The notes: a model not told the origin generated them from the sequence alone. 48,894 nt of DNA from Thermoanaerobaculia bacterium (GCA_945787635.1 CALZIK010000007.1:1-48894); one strand, 5' to 3'. Shown: positions 13,475 to 21,523, numbered from the stretch's first letter. A program made the numbers and translations.

Positions 13475-14674
13475 TCAGATCACGCCGGCGAGATAGCCGG
13501 CCTCGCGCAGGCTCTCCCGCACTGCGGGATAACCCAGTCGGGTGACTCGCCACGCGTCAGACTCCCTTTCGGCCAGCCGCGACTTCCGAAGAACGTGCAA
13601 GCTGTTTGTGACGTCGGCCAGTGAGTAGGGCAAGAGATGCGCTAGAAGCTCTGCAGTCGTGGATCCCTGCAGCATCAGCTCGTGGAGGATGGCGTGGTCG
13701 CACGGCCCTATCGCTCCGGGTGGGCCGGGGAAGTCCAGCTCCGACCACGCGGGCACACAAAGCGTCGCCTCTCTCGTGGTTTCGCCGGTAGGACCGTCAC
13801 TTTCCAGACGGAGACTGTCGCGCCATCCCTGCCAGGCGATGAGAGGAATACCCCGGCTGAAGGCCGCGAGCTGCCTCAGAAAGTCGGGGTCTTCGCCGGG
13901 GCTGTCGTCGCGGCCATGGCTCTCGGGCCGGCGCTTCCCGACGACGACAGCCGACCCGTTCTCCCTGGACTGGCAGAAGTCGAAGCGGCCTGCGGCGAGC
14001 TGGCCGAACCAGTCCCGTAGCAGGCGATGGTCCAGGGCCTGGATCGCAAGCGGCGGACCGAGGGCGACATCTATCTTCAGGGTACGAGTCAGATAAGCCC
14101 AGCTCCAGCTACCGCAGCCCACCAGGAATGGTCCTCGAGTCGTAAGCAAGCGCTCGATTAGCCGCTCGACGAGCTCCAGCCCGTCGTGGTGGCGCAGGTA
14201 GAACTGGTCGAGTCGCGTCAGTACCCGCGGCGTCTCGTCCTGCTCCATCCCAGCCAGCCAGTCCTCACCGCCCGCCAGGATCTGCTCGGTCCGTGGGGGC
14301 TCAACGCTGCCCCACTGTTGGGAGTTGGCCCAGGCGCCGACTATCTCGTCGGCAGCTGCGCCCGACGGGCCGACGACGACACGCACCTGGTCGTCGGGTG
14401 CGCCGCCACCTTCCGCCCATTGCCCCAAAGCCACATCGAGGCCTTGTGCAGCCTCCCTCCAACTCGGCGACGGCACGGCCTCGTCGCGCAGAGCAAGGGA
14501 GGGCGGCGCTGGCTTGACCCGGTCGTCATCGTCGTCGGCTGCGCCGGACCTGCGGAGCCGGTCCCAGAGTCGGCCGAATCCACTGCGCACTCGCTCGGCC
14601 GCTGGAGCGGCCGGTGCCGAGTATTCTTCCAAGCGAACGAAACTCCACAGCGGCGTGGTCTCTTCCTGGCTCAC
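13475..14674 (-). CDS. Uncharacterised P-loop-like/winged-helix protein encoded between two MscS genes
   Basis: A 399-residue soluble protein starting at GTG 14674, which overlaps the stop of the upstream MscS fragment (GTGA). After a disordered, acidic linker (residues 1-75) comes 'DDQVRVVVGPSGAAADEIVG', positioned like a Walker A strand and loop but lacking the Lys-Ser/Thr. Then follow 'RVLTRLDQFYLRHHDGLELV' (possible Walker B-like strand), 'GPFLVGCGSWSWAYLTRTL', and a C-terminal winged-helix-like part ('TTAELLAHLLPYSLADVTNS', 'AWRVTRLGYPAVRESL'). This resembles STAND/AAA-type sensors with a degenerate nucleotide site. The genetic coupling to two channels suggests it senses or gates them. 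Function is not established; no named family is claimed. Confidence 0.75.
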   Translation of the reverse strand: MSQEETTPLWSFVRLEEYSAPAAPAAERVRSGFGRLWDRLRRSGAADDDDDRVKPAPPSLALRDEAVPSPSWREAAQGLDVALGQWAEGGGAPDDQVRVVVGPSGAAADEIVGAWANSQQWGSVEPPRTEQILAGGEDWLAGMEQDETPRVLTRLDQFYLRHHDGLELVERLIERLLTTRGPFLVGCGSWSWAYLTRTLKIDVALGPPLAIQALDHRLLRDWFGQLAAGRFDFCQSRENGSAVVVGKRRPESHGRDDSPGEDPDFLRQLAAFSRGIPLIAWQGWRDSLRLESDGPTGETTREATLCVPAWSELDFPGPPGAIGPCDHAILHELMLQGSTTAELLAHLLPYSLADVTNSLHVLRKSRLAERESDAWRVTRLGYPAVRESLREAGYLAGVI

Positions 14675-14955
14675 GGCACGACCTTTGGTTCTGGCCCGCC
14701 CTTGAGCCTAACGTCGAAAACCGGTGTCTCTACGATTTGGAACGTGGCCGACGCCAGGGCAACGCCACCGTCGGAAGCGGCAATCTCGTCGAGGATACGG
14801 CTGAAGAGCTGGTCTTTGGTGGCGCGCCGCCTCTTGAAGTCCACAACGTAGGGTAGCGTAAACTCCATCCAATTGTCGTTGGCGACCATCGTGACCATGG
14901 GATCCACCTTGGCGTCCTCGATCAGATAGCGCTGCGCAGGTAGGAAAGCGGCCAA
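14671..14955 (-). pseudogene. Truncated MscS-family channel (cytoplasmic domain only)
   Basis: The frame contains the C-terminal cytoplasmic part of an MscS channel: 'AQRYLIEDAKVDPMVTMVAN', 'DNWMEFTLPYVVDFKRRRAT' and 'GVALASATFQIVET'. The membrane segments and pore are missing. An in-frame TGA lies three codons upstream of 14955, and there the sequence switches to an unrelated coiled-coil fragment on the opposite strand. The stop overlaps the start of the P-loop-like gene, so this was the first gene of the operon before it was cut. The truncation probably also removed the operon's original promoter. Confidence 0.7.
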
Positions 14956-15213
14956 GGCAAATCAAGATGTCGAGAGGCTGACCGCCGCGGAGGCCGTGCT
15001 GACATCCGCGGAGCGGGATCTGAGGATCGCAAAGCAGTTCCTCGGATGGAAAGAGCACGAGCGAGAAACTCGCCAAGCCGAGGAGAAGACGACCGCGACC
15101 GCACTCGATCTGGCGGAAGCCCGGCGCGATCTCGCCCGCGCGGAGCTGCTGGTTCGTAATCAACTCCCGGCCGCCAGCAAGTACGACATCTCGGATCTCG
15201 CGAAGACCGTTCT
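14948..15213 (+). pseudogene. Fragment of a coiled-coil protein
   Basis: The plus strand encodes about 88 residues of highly helical sequence with no start codon at its left end: 'ANQDVERLTAAEAVLTSAER', 'DLRIAKQFLGWKEHERETRQ', 'ALDLAEARRDLARAELLVRN', ending 'ASKYDISDLAKTVLRVR'. The Ala/Glu/Arg heptads indicate a coiled coil. The fragment is bounded exactly by the MscS remnant on the left and the RepA remnant on the right, both on the opposite strand. It is therefore a transplanted piece of another gene. Family unknown. Confidence 0.5.
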
Positions 15214-15569
15214 CCGCGTCCGGACGGCCTCGGTCGAGAGCCAGGCAAGGGCAAGCCGCGGGTATGAGCCAAAGGGCAGCCCCACCGACTGTGGCGCGTT
15301 CATGTAGAGAGTGAAGCGGCCTTTGACGCGCTCGAACTCGTGCGGATTTCGGAGGTTTCGGGGCCGGCTGTGGGGGAGGGCTGCCTGGACGAGAATTCTG
15401 GCCATGAAGCCGAGGGCGCGCCGGCCGCACGGGCCTCCTCGGCTTCGATGGCGAGAGCTTCTTGGGCGAGTTTCTGGGATTTGGTGGGGCGTTGGGGAGA
15501 GGTGTTCCAAACGGTCCGCTCCAGGACCTCCCCGAGGTTGGTTCCTGCTTCGAAACACAGCACAAACAT
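15214..15569 (-). pseudogene. RepA-type replication initiator remnant (N-terminal third, frameshifted)
   Basis: From about 15569 the minus strand reads 'LGEVLERTVWNTSPQRPTKS', 'QKLAQEALAIEAEEARAAGA'. A frameshift near 15415 then leads to 'LGFMARILVQAALPHSRPR', 'HEFERVKGRFTLYMNAPQSV' and 'GLPFGSYPRLALAWLSTEAV' + 'RTR', where homology stops. These phrases match plasmid-type RepA replication proteins (RepA_C family) as I recall them. The other two thirds are missing, although a short middle piece of the same family lies far away at 46438-46487. Shares its N-terminal part with 11509-11630. Confidence 0.65.
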
Positions 15570-15601
15570 GCGATTAAGAAGAACCGTCGTGGAGGCCGAG
15601 A

Positions 15602-15630
15602 GTATTCCTGTCAGGAATACCCAGGTATTC
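15602..15630. promoter_or_regulatory. Operator palindrome upstream of the MazEF-like genes
   Basis: GTATTCCTG (15602-15610), one T, and CAGGAATAC (15612-15620) form a perfect 9-bp inverted repeat. A further half site GGTATTC follows at 15624-15630, 15 bases before the antitoxin start. Ribbon-helix-helix antitoxins commonly bind such arrays to repress their operon. The site sits directly after the end of the RepA remnant. Confidence 0.6.
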
Positions 15631-15644
15631 TTTGATGTGCTACC

Positions 15645-15890
15645 ATGGGCCTCGTGAAGATCGGTGTCTCTCTCTCCGACGAACTCCTCGGCTTTGCGGA
15701 CGACATGGCGAAGCGCCGGGGCCTGTCGAGGTCCGGTCTGCTTGCCGACCTTTTGCGGGCGGAGCAGATTCGTGTACAGGCCCAAAGGTATCTGGACAAG
15801 TATGGGTGGGACGTGGCCGAGGACGAAGGTCGCTGGCACGAGTACCAGGCGGACCGGATGGCCAAGGACTATCCAGATGACGAGTGGTGA
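15645..15890 (+). CDS. Ribbon-helix-helix antitoxin (MazE-like)
   Basis: An 81-residue protein starting 'MGLVKIGVSLSDELLGFADD'. The strand-helix-helix pattern continues with 'MAKRRGLSRSGLLADLLRAE', a ribbon-helix-helix DNA-binding fold, and an acidic, aromatic C-terminal tail follows ('YGWDVAEDEGRWHEYQADRM'), which would bind the toxin. It overlaps the toxin gene by 14 bases and has an operator palindrome just upstream. The GTG six codons... further inside is possible as a start, but ATG 15645 preserves the DNA-binding strand. Confidence 0.8.
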   Translation: MGLVKIGVSLSDELLGFADDMAKRRGLSRSGLLADLLRAEQIRVQAQRYLDKYGWDVAEDEGRWHEYQADRMAKDYPDDEW

Positions 15891-16212
15891 CGAGCAGCCG
15901 CGGAGGGGTGAGATCTGGTGGGTGCGGACGGACAAACGTCGGCCGGCGGTCGTGGTTCAGACAGACAAGGTGCGAGAACCCCGCGTCCGCTCGTTTCTGG
16001 TCGTTCCGCTGACGACGCGCCTCCATCTCGAGGGCCTGCCGGGCAACATCCGCCTCGACCGAAGCTCGACCGGCCTGAGAAAGGCCTCGGTAGCCAACTC
16101 CTACGACGTGCAGAAGGTCTTGCGCTCAGATTTTGCCTCCCGGGTCGGGGCGCTGCCGCAGATCGACGCGGCGAGACTCGATGATGGATTGAGACTTGTG
16201 TTCGATCTCTAG
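15877..16212 (+). CDS. MazF/PemK-family mRNA interferase toxin
   Basis: A 111-residue toxin starting at ATG 15877 inside the end of the antitoxin gene. The PemK/MazF signature is clear: 'QPRRGEIWWVRTDKRRPAVV', then 'RSFLVVPLTTRLHLEGLPGN', 'KASVANSYDVQKVLRSDF' and a C-terminal 'LDDGLRLVFDL'. Family members cleave single-stranded RNA at short motifs, with Arg and Ser/Thr residues around the RGEIWW and 'VVPLTT' strands forming the active site. With the preceding gene it forms a complete toxin-antitoxin module in the relic-rich region. Confidence 0.9.
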   Translation: MTSGDEQPRRGEIWWVRTDKRRPAVVVQTDKVREPRVRSFLVVPLTTRLHLEGLPGNIRLDRSSTGLRKASVANSYDVQKVLRSDFASRVGALPQIDAARLDDGLRLVFDL

Positions 16213-16604
16213 GACGGCTCGTGCAGCTCGCAGGATCAGCTGCCTGTCCCTCTTTCTCTCTCGAAATAGAAACCGAAGGTTGGCCAACGCGCGAGATCGG
16301 CGGCGGGCCAGGCCGGGGGAACCGTTAGGAAGAAGATCGTGGCTTTCATGGTGACTCCCCGCAAAGCTGCGTCTTGTGTCCACAGAGGTAAACGATCTGC
16401 AATCAGGAGGATTGTTTAGCGCTCGTCGCGCGGCTGGGAGAGATGTCGCTTCAGAAACGGCGCTCCTGCTCTTGGCCGCGCTGCTCGACGGCTCGAAACG
16501 CCGGGGCCGGCTGGGCGGCATCAACTACGTCACCTACCACGGGCGAGCGCTTGGAGCTCGCGGCGCACTCGGTCCGGCTGCTGCGCCGGTGTTGAGGGGA
16601 CGGA
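16213..16604. other. Intergenic stretch without a recognisable gene
   Basis: About 390 bases between the MazF-like gene and the convergent SGNH hydrolase gene. Open frames are short and do not look like proteins. The only suggestive piece is a plus-strand end 'GERLELAAHSVRLLRRC' at about 16528-16590, too short to assign. It may be more decayed DNA of the adjoining relic region. Confidence 0.4.
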
Positions 16605-17768
16605 TCAGGGGACGGGGACGGCTCCGAGCGTACGGCCCCTCAGATAGCGCTCGAACTCCCGAGCCATCAGGTCGTGCCCGGCCGGCGTCCAGTGCATGTC
16701 CTCTCGATAGTAGAGGAGGTCTTTCCCGCGGTAGGCCCGAAAGGCCGGGAAGAGATTTAGAAAGCCGATGCCTTCGTCGGCCGCGAAGGCCTCCAGTCGA
16801 TGGACACTTCGATCGCTGATCGGCGCCCCCTTGGGGTTGATCCACGTGTGTCCGGCCGCCCACTCGTGATCGCTGACCTGATGCCCCCAAGGGTAGGTCG
16901 TCAACAGAAACTCGATTCCGCGCCGGTCGCAGTAGCCTTTGATGCCGCGGATGCTGTCGAAGACGTCACGCCACTGCTTGGAGCGATCTTCGCGGTCCCA
17001 GCCCAGGGTATGGAGAAGCAAACGCCGGTTGCGCCTGCGCACCACGTTGTCGACGGTGAGCTCGAGAGCCTCGGGCGGCGCCGCGAAACGACCGACGAGC
17101 CAGCTCGTCAGATAGAGATGATGATCGATCCAGACGCGCAGCGCGTACAGCGGGCTTGCGGCGGCCTCCGGGGCACTAAGCGGCAGCGCAGCGACCGCGA
17201 GCACCTCGCCGTTCGGTCCGAACGAAGCGATGCTTCGGTAGGCCTGTTCTTGAACCAGATCGCTCATGTCGAAGTTGAGGACGACGAGGTCGGGCTCGAG
17301 GCGGCCCAAGCGATGGGCCAGTTGCAGAAAGGACAGGACCGGCGTGTAGCTATCGGTGCCGGCGTTCAACACCTCGAACTGCATCCCGGCCGGCGGCTCG
17401 GCGTTCAACCGTTGCTCGAGGAGATTGGAGAAAGTGTCGTCGTCGCCGACCCCCTTGCCCTGAGTGAACGAATCTCCCAGCATGAGGATCCTGTAGGTGC
17501 CGGACGGCTTGGTGGGATCGACGTCCTTTCCACGCAAGCCGAGATTGTTGGCGCGCTGCACGTAGTCGAACTCGGAGGTGGCAATCCGACTGTGGGTGTC
17601 CGGCACGGTGACGTGGTGAGCGATCGGATCGGGCACGGTGGCGGGCGAGAGCGGGCGGATGAACACCGCTCCCGCCAAGAGGTCGCTGACAAGGTAGGTC
17701 AGCAGGGCCGAGGCCGTCGCCAGCCCGATCTTCGAAAGAAAGGAGGTCTTTTGCCCGCGGGGTTGCAT
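16605..17768 (-). CDS. Membrane-anchored SGNH/GDSL-like hydrolase
   Basis: A 387-residue protein with one N-terminal membrane helix ('LATASALLTYLVSDLLAGAV') and a large exported domain. The SGNH blocks are present: 'YRILMLGDSFTQGKGV' with the nucleophile Ser100 in GDS, 'VLNAGTDSYTP' (Gly block), 'LVVLNFDMSDLVQE' (in place of the usual GxND Asn), and the Asp-His block 'DMHWTPAGHDLMAREF' near the C-terminus. Such proteins add or remove acyl groups on surface polysaccharides. It is followed by glycosyltransferase-like genes on the same strand, which fits a role in envelope glycan acylation. The missing Asn block makes the exact activity uncertain. Confidence 0.8.
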   Translation of the reverse strand: MQPRGQKTSFLSKIGLATASALLTYLVSDLLAGAVFIRPLSPATVPDPIAHHVTVPDTHSRIATSEFDYVQRANNLGLRGKDVDPTKPSGTYRILMLGDSFTQGKGVGDDDTFSNLLEQRLNAEPPAGMQFEVLNAGTDSYTPVLSFLQLAHRLGRLEPDLVVLNFDMSDLVQEQAYRSIASFGPNGEVLAVAALPLSAPEAAASPLYALRVWIDHHLYLTSWLVGRFAAPPEALELTVDNVVRRRNRRLLLHTLGWDREDRSKQWRDVFDSIRGIKGYCDRRGIEFLLTTYPWGHQVSDHEWAAGHTWINPKGAPISDRSVHRLEAFAADEGIGFLNLFPAFRAYRGKDLLYYREDMHWTPAGHDLMAREFERYLRGRTLGAVPVP

Positions 17769-17885
17769 CGTCGGAGTCGCCGCTCGGAGTATATGGAAGC
17801 AACGGTCACAGGAGGGGCTAGCACGAGCTAGCGGGCGAGCCGAGCGATCACTGGCTCGAGAGCCAGGCCGGAGGCAGGCCGCGAC

Positions 17886-19532
17886 TCAGAGGGGGATTGG
17901 CGCGAGTTCGAAGACCACGACCTCACGCGGTCGGATGACCTGAACGCGCGTGACCGCGAGCCCCCTGTAGCTGCCCGGGCCGAACCGGCCATGGACTCTG
18001 ACAACCCGAGTCCGATCGAGCGCGAGCAAACCGCGAAACAGCGATTCGCTCGCGTGCAGGTAGACCCTCTTCTCGAAGTAGAGCGGCGCGAGGACCTGCG
18101 GCACCCAGAACCGGTCAGTGATGATGTCGTCGCTGCCGGATGCTTCGACCGCAGCGGTCAGCTGGGCGGAGTGATCGCGAATCGCGTGGAGGGCCTGACC
18201 ATTGATGAGAGTGGCGCGAACCGACAGCAGGAGCAGGACCGCGGCTCCGAGCAGAATCGCCACACCGATGCCTTTCTTGGATTGGTGCCTCAGATACTCA
18301 GCTGCGCCGAGAATCAGGATCGGGGCCGCGGGCAGTAGATAGCGAGACCCCAGTTCGAGGCCTCCCCAGAAGCCCGGCAGCCTGACCGCGACGACGAGGC
18401 CGACAAACGTCAACGCTGCGGCCACGATCGCTCCTCCCTCGCGGCCGTCCTCGTCCGCTCGACGCGGTCCGACTCCACGCAGCAAACCCAGGACCGCGAG
18501 CGGAGTCGCGGTAAACAGGCCGATGAGCGAGCGCGTTTCCGTGAACATCCCTGGAGAGACGGCTGCCATCGCCTGCCACGCGCCGAAGGCGGCGATTGCG
18601 ATCACGATCAGGGCGGCGGCACGGCCGAGCGCTCGGAGCGCAGCGCTCCCCGCGAAAAGAAGGCCGAGGATCGTAGCGCCCGCCAGGGACCAGAGCAGGA
18701 GATCGGGAGCGTCGTCCGACGCCAGCATCGCGAAATTCATGTCGTAGGTGGTGGGGGGGTGGTCGGCGGCCTCGAGGTTCGGGTGCGCGCTGCCGAACAA
18801 CAGAAGATTGAGCAGCAGATGAAGACCGATCACACCTGCACAGGACGACCCGACGACGGACAATCGCAGGACGCTTGCGCGGACCACTCCCCAGCGAAGA
18901 AACGCGTAGGCGGCGAAGCCAGCCGAGAAGGCGGCGAGCTCCGGGCGGATGCACGCGGCCAGGCCGAGGCAGCCACCCGCCGCCAGCAGGCTCTTTGTGG
19001 AAACGGTGTCGCCTCCCAGAAGAGTCAGGCTGGCCAGAATCAGAGCCGTGCCCCAAGCGTGCTCGTAACTGGTCGTTCCGTAGAGCAGGAGGGGTGTGCC
19101 CAGAGAGGTGGCGACGACGACCGCCGCGGCCCACACCGGTCCTACGGTGCGGGTTGCCAGTCTCGCCAGGAGCCACAATGCTGCGGCCGCGCCGATCCAC
19201 GACAACAGAAAAACGCCCCGTAGCCCGCCGAGTTTCCAGAAAACGGCACTGACGGTTACCCATTCAACGGAGTAGATTCCGTACCAACTGCCGTCCTTCT
19301 CCGAGACGAACGGTGGCCGGAGGGGGATGTGAGCGCCGCTCGGATCGGCATCCGAGCCCAGGTAGGGCACTGCAAAATCCCTCCAACCGCTGTTGACCAG
19401 GGCCTGGGCTTGTACGAGCTTGATGCCCTCGTCGCCCGAAAACAGCCCCGCCGGCATCGCCAGCGTCAAGACCAAGCCCAGAGCGGTTCCGAACAGGGCC
19501 GCCAGTTGCGGGAGACGAGCAGACACAACCAC
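17886..19532 (-). CDS. Polytopic membrane protein, GT39/ArnT-like (C-type glycosyltransferase superfamily)
   Basis: A 548-residue protein with about eleven hydrophobic segments and a short soluble C-terminus. Near the N-terminus, after the first helix, is 'LFSGDEGIKLVQAQALVNSG', which places acidic Asp-Glu residues where polyprenyl-phosphate-sugar-dependent (GT-C) transferases keep their catalytic acidic motif. The 'GSWYGIYSVEWVTVSAVFWK' loop and 'GTTSYEHAWGTALILASL' helices follow. The C-terminal 110 residues ('DDIITDRFWVPQVLAPLYFE') are a soluble domain. Start GTG 19532 is the first available; GTG 19526 is an alternative. It probably transfers a sugar from a lipid carrier in the periplasm, inferred from fold and neighbours. 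Confidence 0.7.
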   Translation of the reverse strand: MVVSARLPQLAALFGTALGLVLTLAMPAGLFSGDEGIKLVQAQALVNSGWRDFAVPYLGSDADPSGAHIPLRPPFVSEKDGSWYGIYSVEWVTVSAVFWKLGGLRGVFLLSWIGAAAALWLLARLATRTVGPVWAAAVVVATSLGTPLLLYGTTSYEHAWGTALILASLTLLGGDTVSTKSLLAAGGCLGLAACIRPELAAFSAGFAAYAFLRWGVVRASVLRLSVVGSSCAGVIGLHLLLNLLLFGSAHPNLEAADHPPTTYDMNFAMLASDDAPDLLLWSLAGATILGLLFAGSAALRALGRAAALIVIAIAAFGAWQAMAAVSPGMFTETRSLIGLFTATPLAVLGLLRGVGPRRADEDGREGGAIVAAALTFVGLVVAVRLPGFWGGLELGSRYLLPAAPILILGAAEYLRHQSKKGIGVAILLGAAVLLLLSVRATLINGQALHAIRDHSAQLTAAVEASGSDDIITDRFWVPQVLAPLYFEKRVYLHASESLFRGLLALDRTRVVRVHGRFGPGSYRGLAVTRVQVIRPREVVVFELAPIPL

Positions 19533-19607
19533 CGACGAAACGGTATCAAGAAGCCCTGGACACTCTGCAGCCGAGTGACTGAGGAAGCAGGGCGAGCAGG
19601 CCAGCGC

Positions 19608-20567
19608 TCAGCTCGAGCCTGCCTCCTCCCATGTCCTGCGCAGGCTCAGAAAGTCGTCGTAGTCGCGAATGTAGTCGTCCGGGTCGTATGGGTCGGAGGC
19701 GATCACGAGCAGCACGGCGTCGGAGGTGTATTTGTACTGCGTTGCCCACACCATCGCCGGCACGTGGAGGCCAAGTTGGGGGCCATCGAGGACGAACTCC
19801 TGGCGCGACGAACCATCGTCCACCATGCACGACACCGATCCCTTCAATGCCACAAGGAGCTGTTCGCATCGGCGATGGGCATGTGCTCCTCGGATCTTCG
19901 TGCTGGGTACCTCGTAGACCACAAAGTAGCGCTTTGGGGCAAAGGGCAGTCCGTTTCCGACCTCCCGAGCCGATAGATTGCCGCGCAGATCGTTGATGAC
20001 TGGGACGGAGACCAGGGCCACACCTTCCACCGCTACATCCGGTAGTTGATCGTCAGTGCCGGAGACGCCGATTGCCGCCATGCCGCCCGGACCCGTATCG
20101 CTCGTGTAGCGCTCGATCCGCGCGGGATTGCCCATCACGACCGCATGGGGCGGCACATCCCTCGTAACCACGGCTCCGGCTCCAACCATCGAGTGTTGGC
20201 CGATACTGACGCCTGGCAAGATGGTCGCGTTGGCGGCTATCGAGGCGCCCTCGCGTATATGGGTCACGGGGTACTGGTCCAGGTGCCGACCGCTCCGGGG
20301 CGTTGGGTCGTTGGTGAAAGTGGCATTCGGGCCGATGAAGACATCGTTGTCGATGCGAATACCGTCCCAAACCTGCACGCCGCACTTGATGGTGACGCGG
20401 TCGCCAATCACTACATCGTTCTCGATGAAAGTGTGGTCGCAGATGTTGCAGTCTGCGCCGATTCGCGCGCCCGGCAGGATGTGCGCAAAAGCCCAAACTC
20501 GCGTTCCCTCCCCTATGTCGGTCGTCTCGACCAGGGCTTGGGGGTGCCTGAAGTAGTTTTCGCTCAC
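19608..20567 (-). CDS. WxcM-like bifunctional protein: hexapeptide acyltransferase plus FdtA/QdtA-type sugar isomerase
   Basis: A 319-residue fusion. The first ~165 residues are a left-handed beta-helix acyltransferase with hexapeptide repeats ('IGADCNICDHTFIENDVVIG', 'VFIGPNATFTNDPTP', 'ILPGVSIGQHSMVGAGAVVT', 'MGNPARIERY'). The last ~140 residues are a WxcM-like cupin of the dTDP-4-keto-6-deoxyglucose 3,4-ketoisomerase type: 'FVVYEVPSTKIRGAHAHRRC', 'QEFVLDGPQLGLHVPAMVWA', 'DYDDFLSLRRTWEE'. In known pathways these two activities make 3-acylamino-3,6-dideoxyhexoses, with a PLP aminotransferase between them that is not in the window. The GTG start overlaps the stop of the glycosyltransferase gene by four bases (GTGA). 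Confidence 0.88.
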   Translation of the reverse strand: MSENYFRHPQALVETTDIGEGTRVWAFAHILPGARIGADCNICDHTFIENDVVIGDRVTIKCGVQVWDGIRIDNDVFIGPNATFTNDPTPRSGRHLDQYPVTHIREGASIAANATILPGVSIGQHSMVGAGAVVTRDVPPHAVVMGNPARIERYTSDTGPGGMAAIGVSGTDDQLPDVAVEGVALVSVPVINDLRGNLSAREVGNGLPFAPKRYFVVYEVPSTKIRGAHAHRRCEQLLVALKGSVSCMVDDGSSRQEFVLDGPQLGLHVPAMVWATQYKYTSDAVLLVIASDPYDPDDYIRDYDDFLSLRRTWEEAGSS

Positions 20568-21523
20568 TGGGCGTCACTCGCTGTCTTGGCGTCGAACGTC
20601 TCCGACTGAGCGATGATGAAGTTCGGCCGCAACTTCGTGTTCTCGAAGGAGCGCCAGACGTACCCGCCAATGAGGCCGAGCCCGAAGCAATTGAGCGCAC
20701 CGAAAAACGAGACAATAAAAACCGTCGCAGCGTACCCGGGAACGGGGATATCGCCGGCGAGCTTGGCGGTGACCACCACAACGCCGAGCACCATGCTTGC
20801 CACTAGGCCGAGCAGCCCCGAGTACATGAGCAATCGAATCGGCAGATCCGAGAAGCTGAAAATGCTGTCGCTCAAATAGCGCAGCTTCTTCGCGAATGTC
20901 CAGGACGATTTCCCCGTTTGCCGGGCACGGCGCTCATAGGGAACGAAAACACGTCGAAAACCGACCCAAAACAGCAGGGCGATCAGCGAGCTACTGCTTT
21001 CGTTGAGCTCGACGAGGTGATCGCGAACGACCCGTGTACAAGCAAAGACATCCACGCCGCCCGGAGGAAACTCAGGCTGTACGAACCGTCGATAGACCTT
21101 CCAGAAGGTCGCCGCCGCGAGTCGACTCAAGCCCGGGTCCTGGCGGCCGGTGCGCTGGCCGATAGCGACGTCGTAGCGTCCGGTCTCGAGTTGCTCGTAG
21201 AAACGTTCGACGAGATCAGGCGGTTCTTGTAAGTCGGCCGCCATCACCGCTACGTACTCGCCGCGCGCGGCCGTCATTCCTGCGCGAATAGCGCCAAAGG
21301 CCCCGAAGTTGCGCGAGAGGCTCAAGAGTTGCGATCGAAACGAAACCCCGGGGAGAGCGCGGTTGAGGTGCGCCAACGACTCATCGGGGCTGCCGTCGAC
21401 GACGAACACCGCTTCGAGATCGCCGGCAAACCGGCGGTTGAGCTGGTCGAGCGCCTCGAGCAGCTCGGGGATACTGTCTGCGTTGCGATATACGGGAATC
21501 ACGAGAGAAATCACGGCTTCCAC
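20564..21523 (-). CDS. Glycosyltransferase family 2, GtrB/DPMS-like, with two C-terminal membrane helices
   Basis: A 319-residue enzyme. It begins 'VISLVIPVYRNADSIPELLE', contains the donor-binding 'AVFVVDGSPDESLAHL', 'LSRNFGAFGAIRAGMTAARG' and the metal motif in 'VAVMAADLQEPPDLV', and ends with two long membrane helices ('LLGLVASMVLGVVVVTAKLA' and 'IVSFFGALNCFGLGLIGGYV'). This is the layout of polyprenyl-phosphate sugar synthases. It makes a lipid-linked sugar donor that periplasmic GT-C transferases can use, consistent with the neighbouring polytopic proteins. Start GTG 21523 lies within the end of a truncated upstream gene. Confidence 0.9.
   Translation of the reverse strand: MEAVISLVIPVYRNADSIPELLEALDQLNRRFAGDLEAVFVVDGSPDESLAHLNRALPGVSFRSQLLSLSRNFGAFGAIRAGMTAARGEYVAVMAADLQEPPDLVERFYEQLETGRYDVAIGQRTGRQDPGLSRLAAATFWKVYRRFVQPEFPPGGVDVFACTRVVRDHLVELNESSSSLIALLFWVGFRRVFVPYERRARQTGKSSWTFAKKLRYLSDSIFSFSDLPIRLLMYSGLLGLVASMVLGVVVVTAKLAGDIPVPGYAATVFIVSFFGALNCFGLGLIGGYVWRSFENTKLRPNFIIAQSETFDAKTASDAQ

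Noticed and set aside
16376-16819. Plus-strand open frame of 147 codons
   Set aside because: It runs into the 3' end of the SGNH hydrolase gene on the other strand, and its residues show no family or consistent coding pattern.
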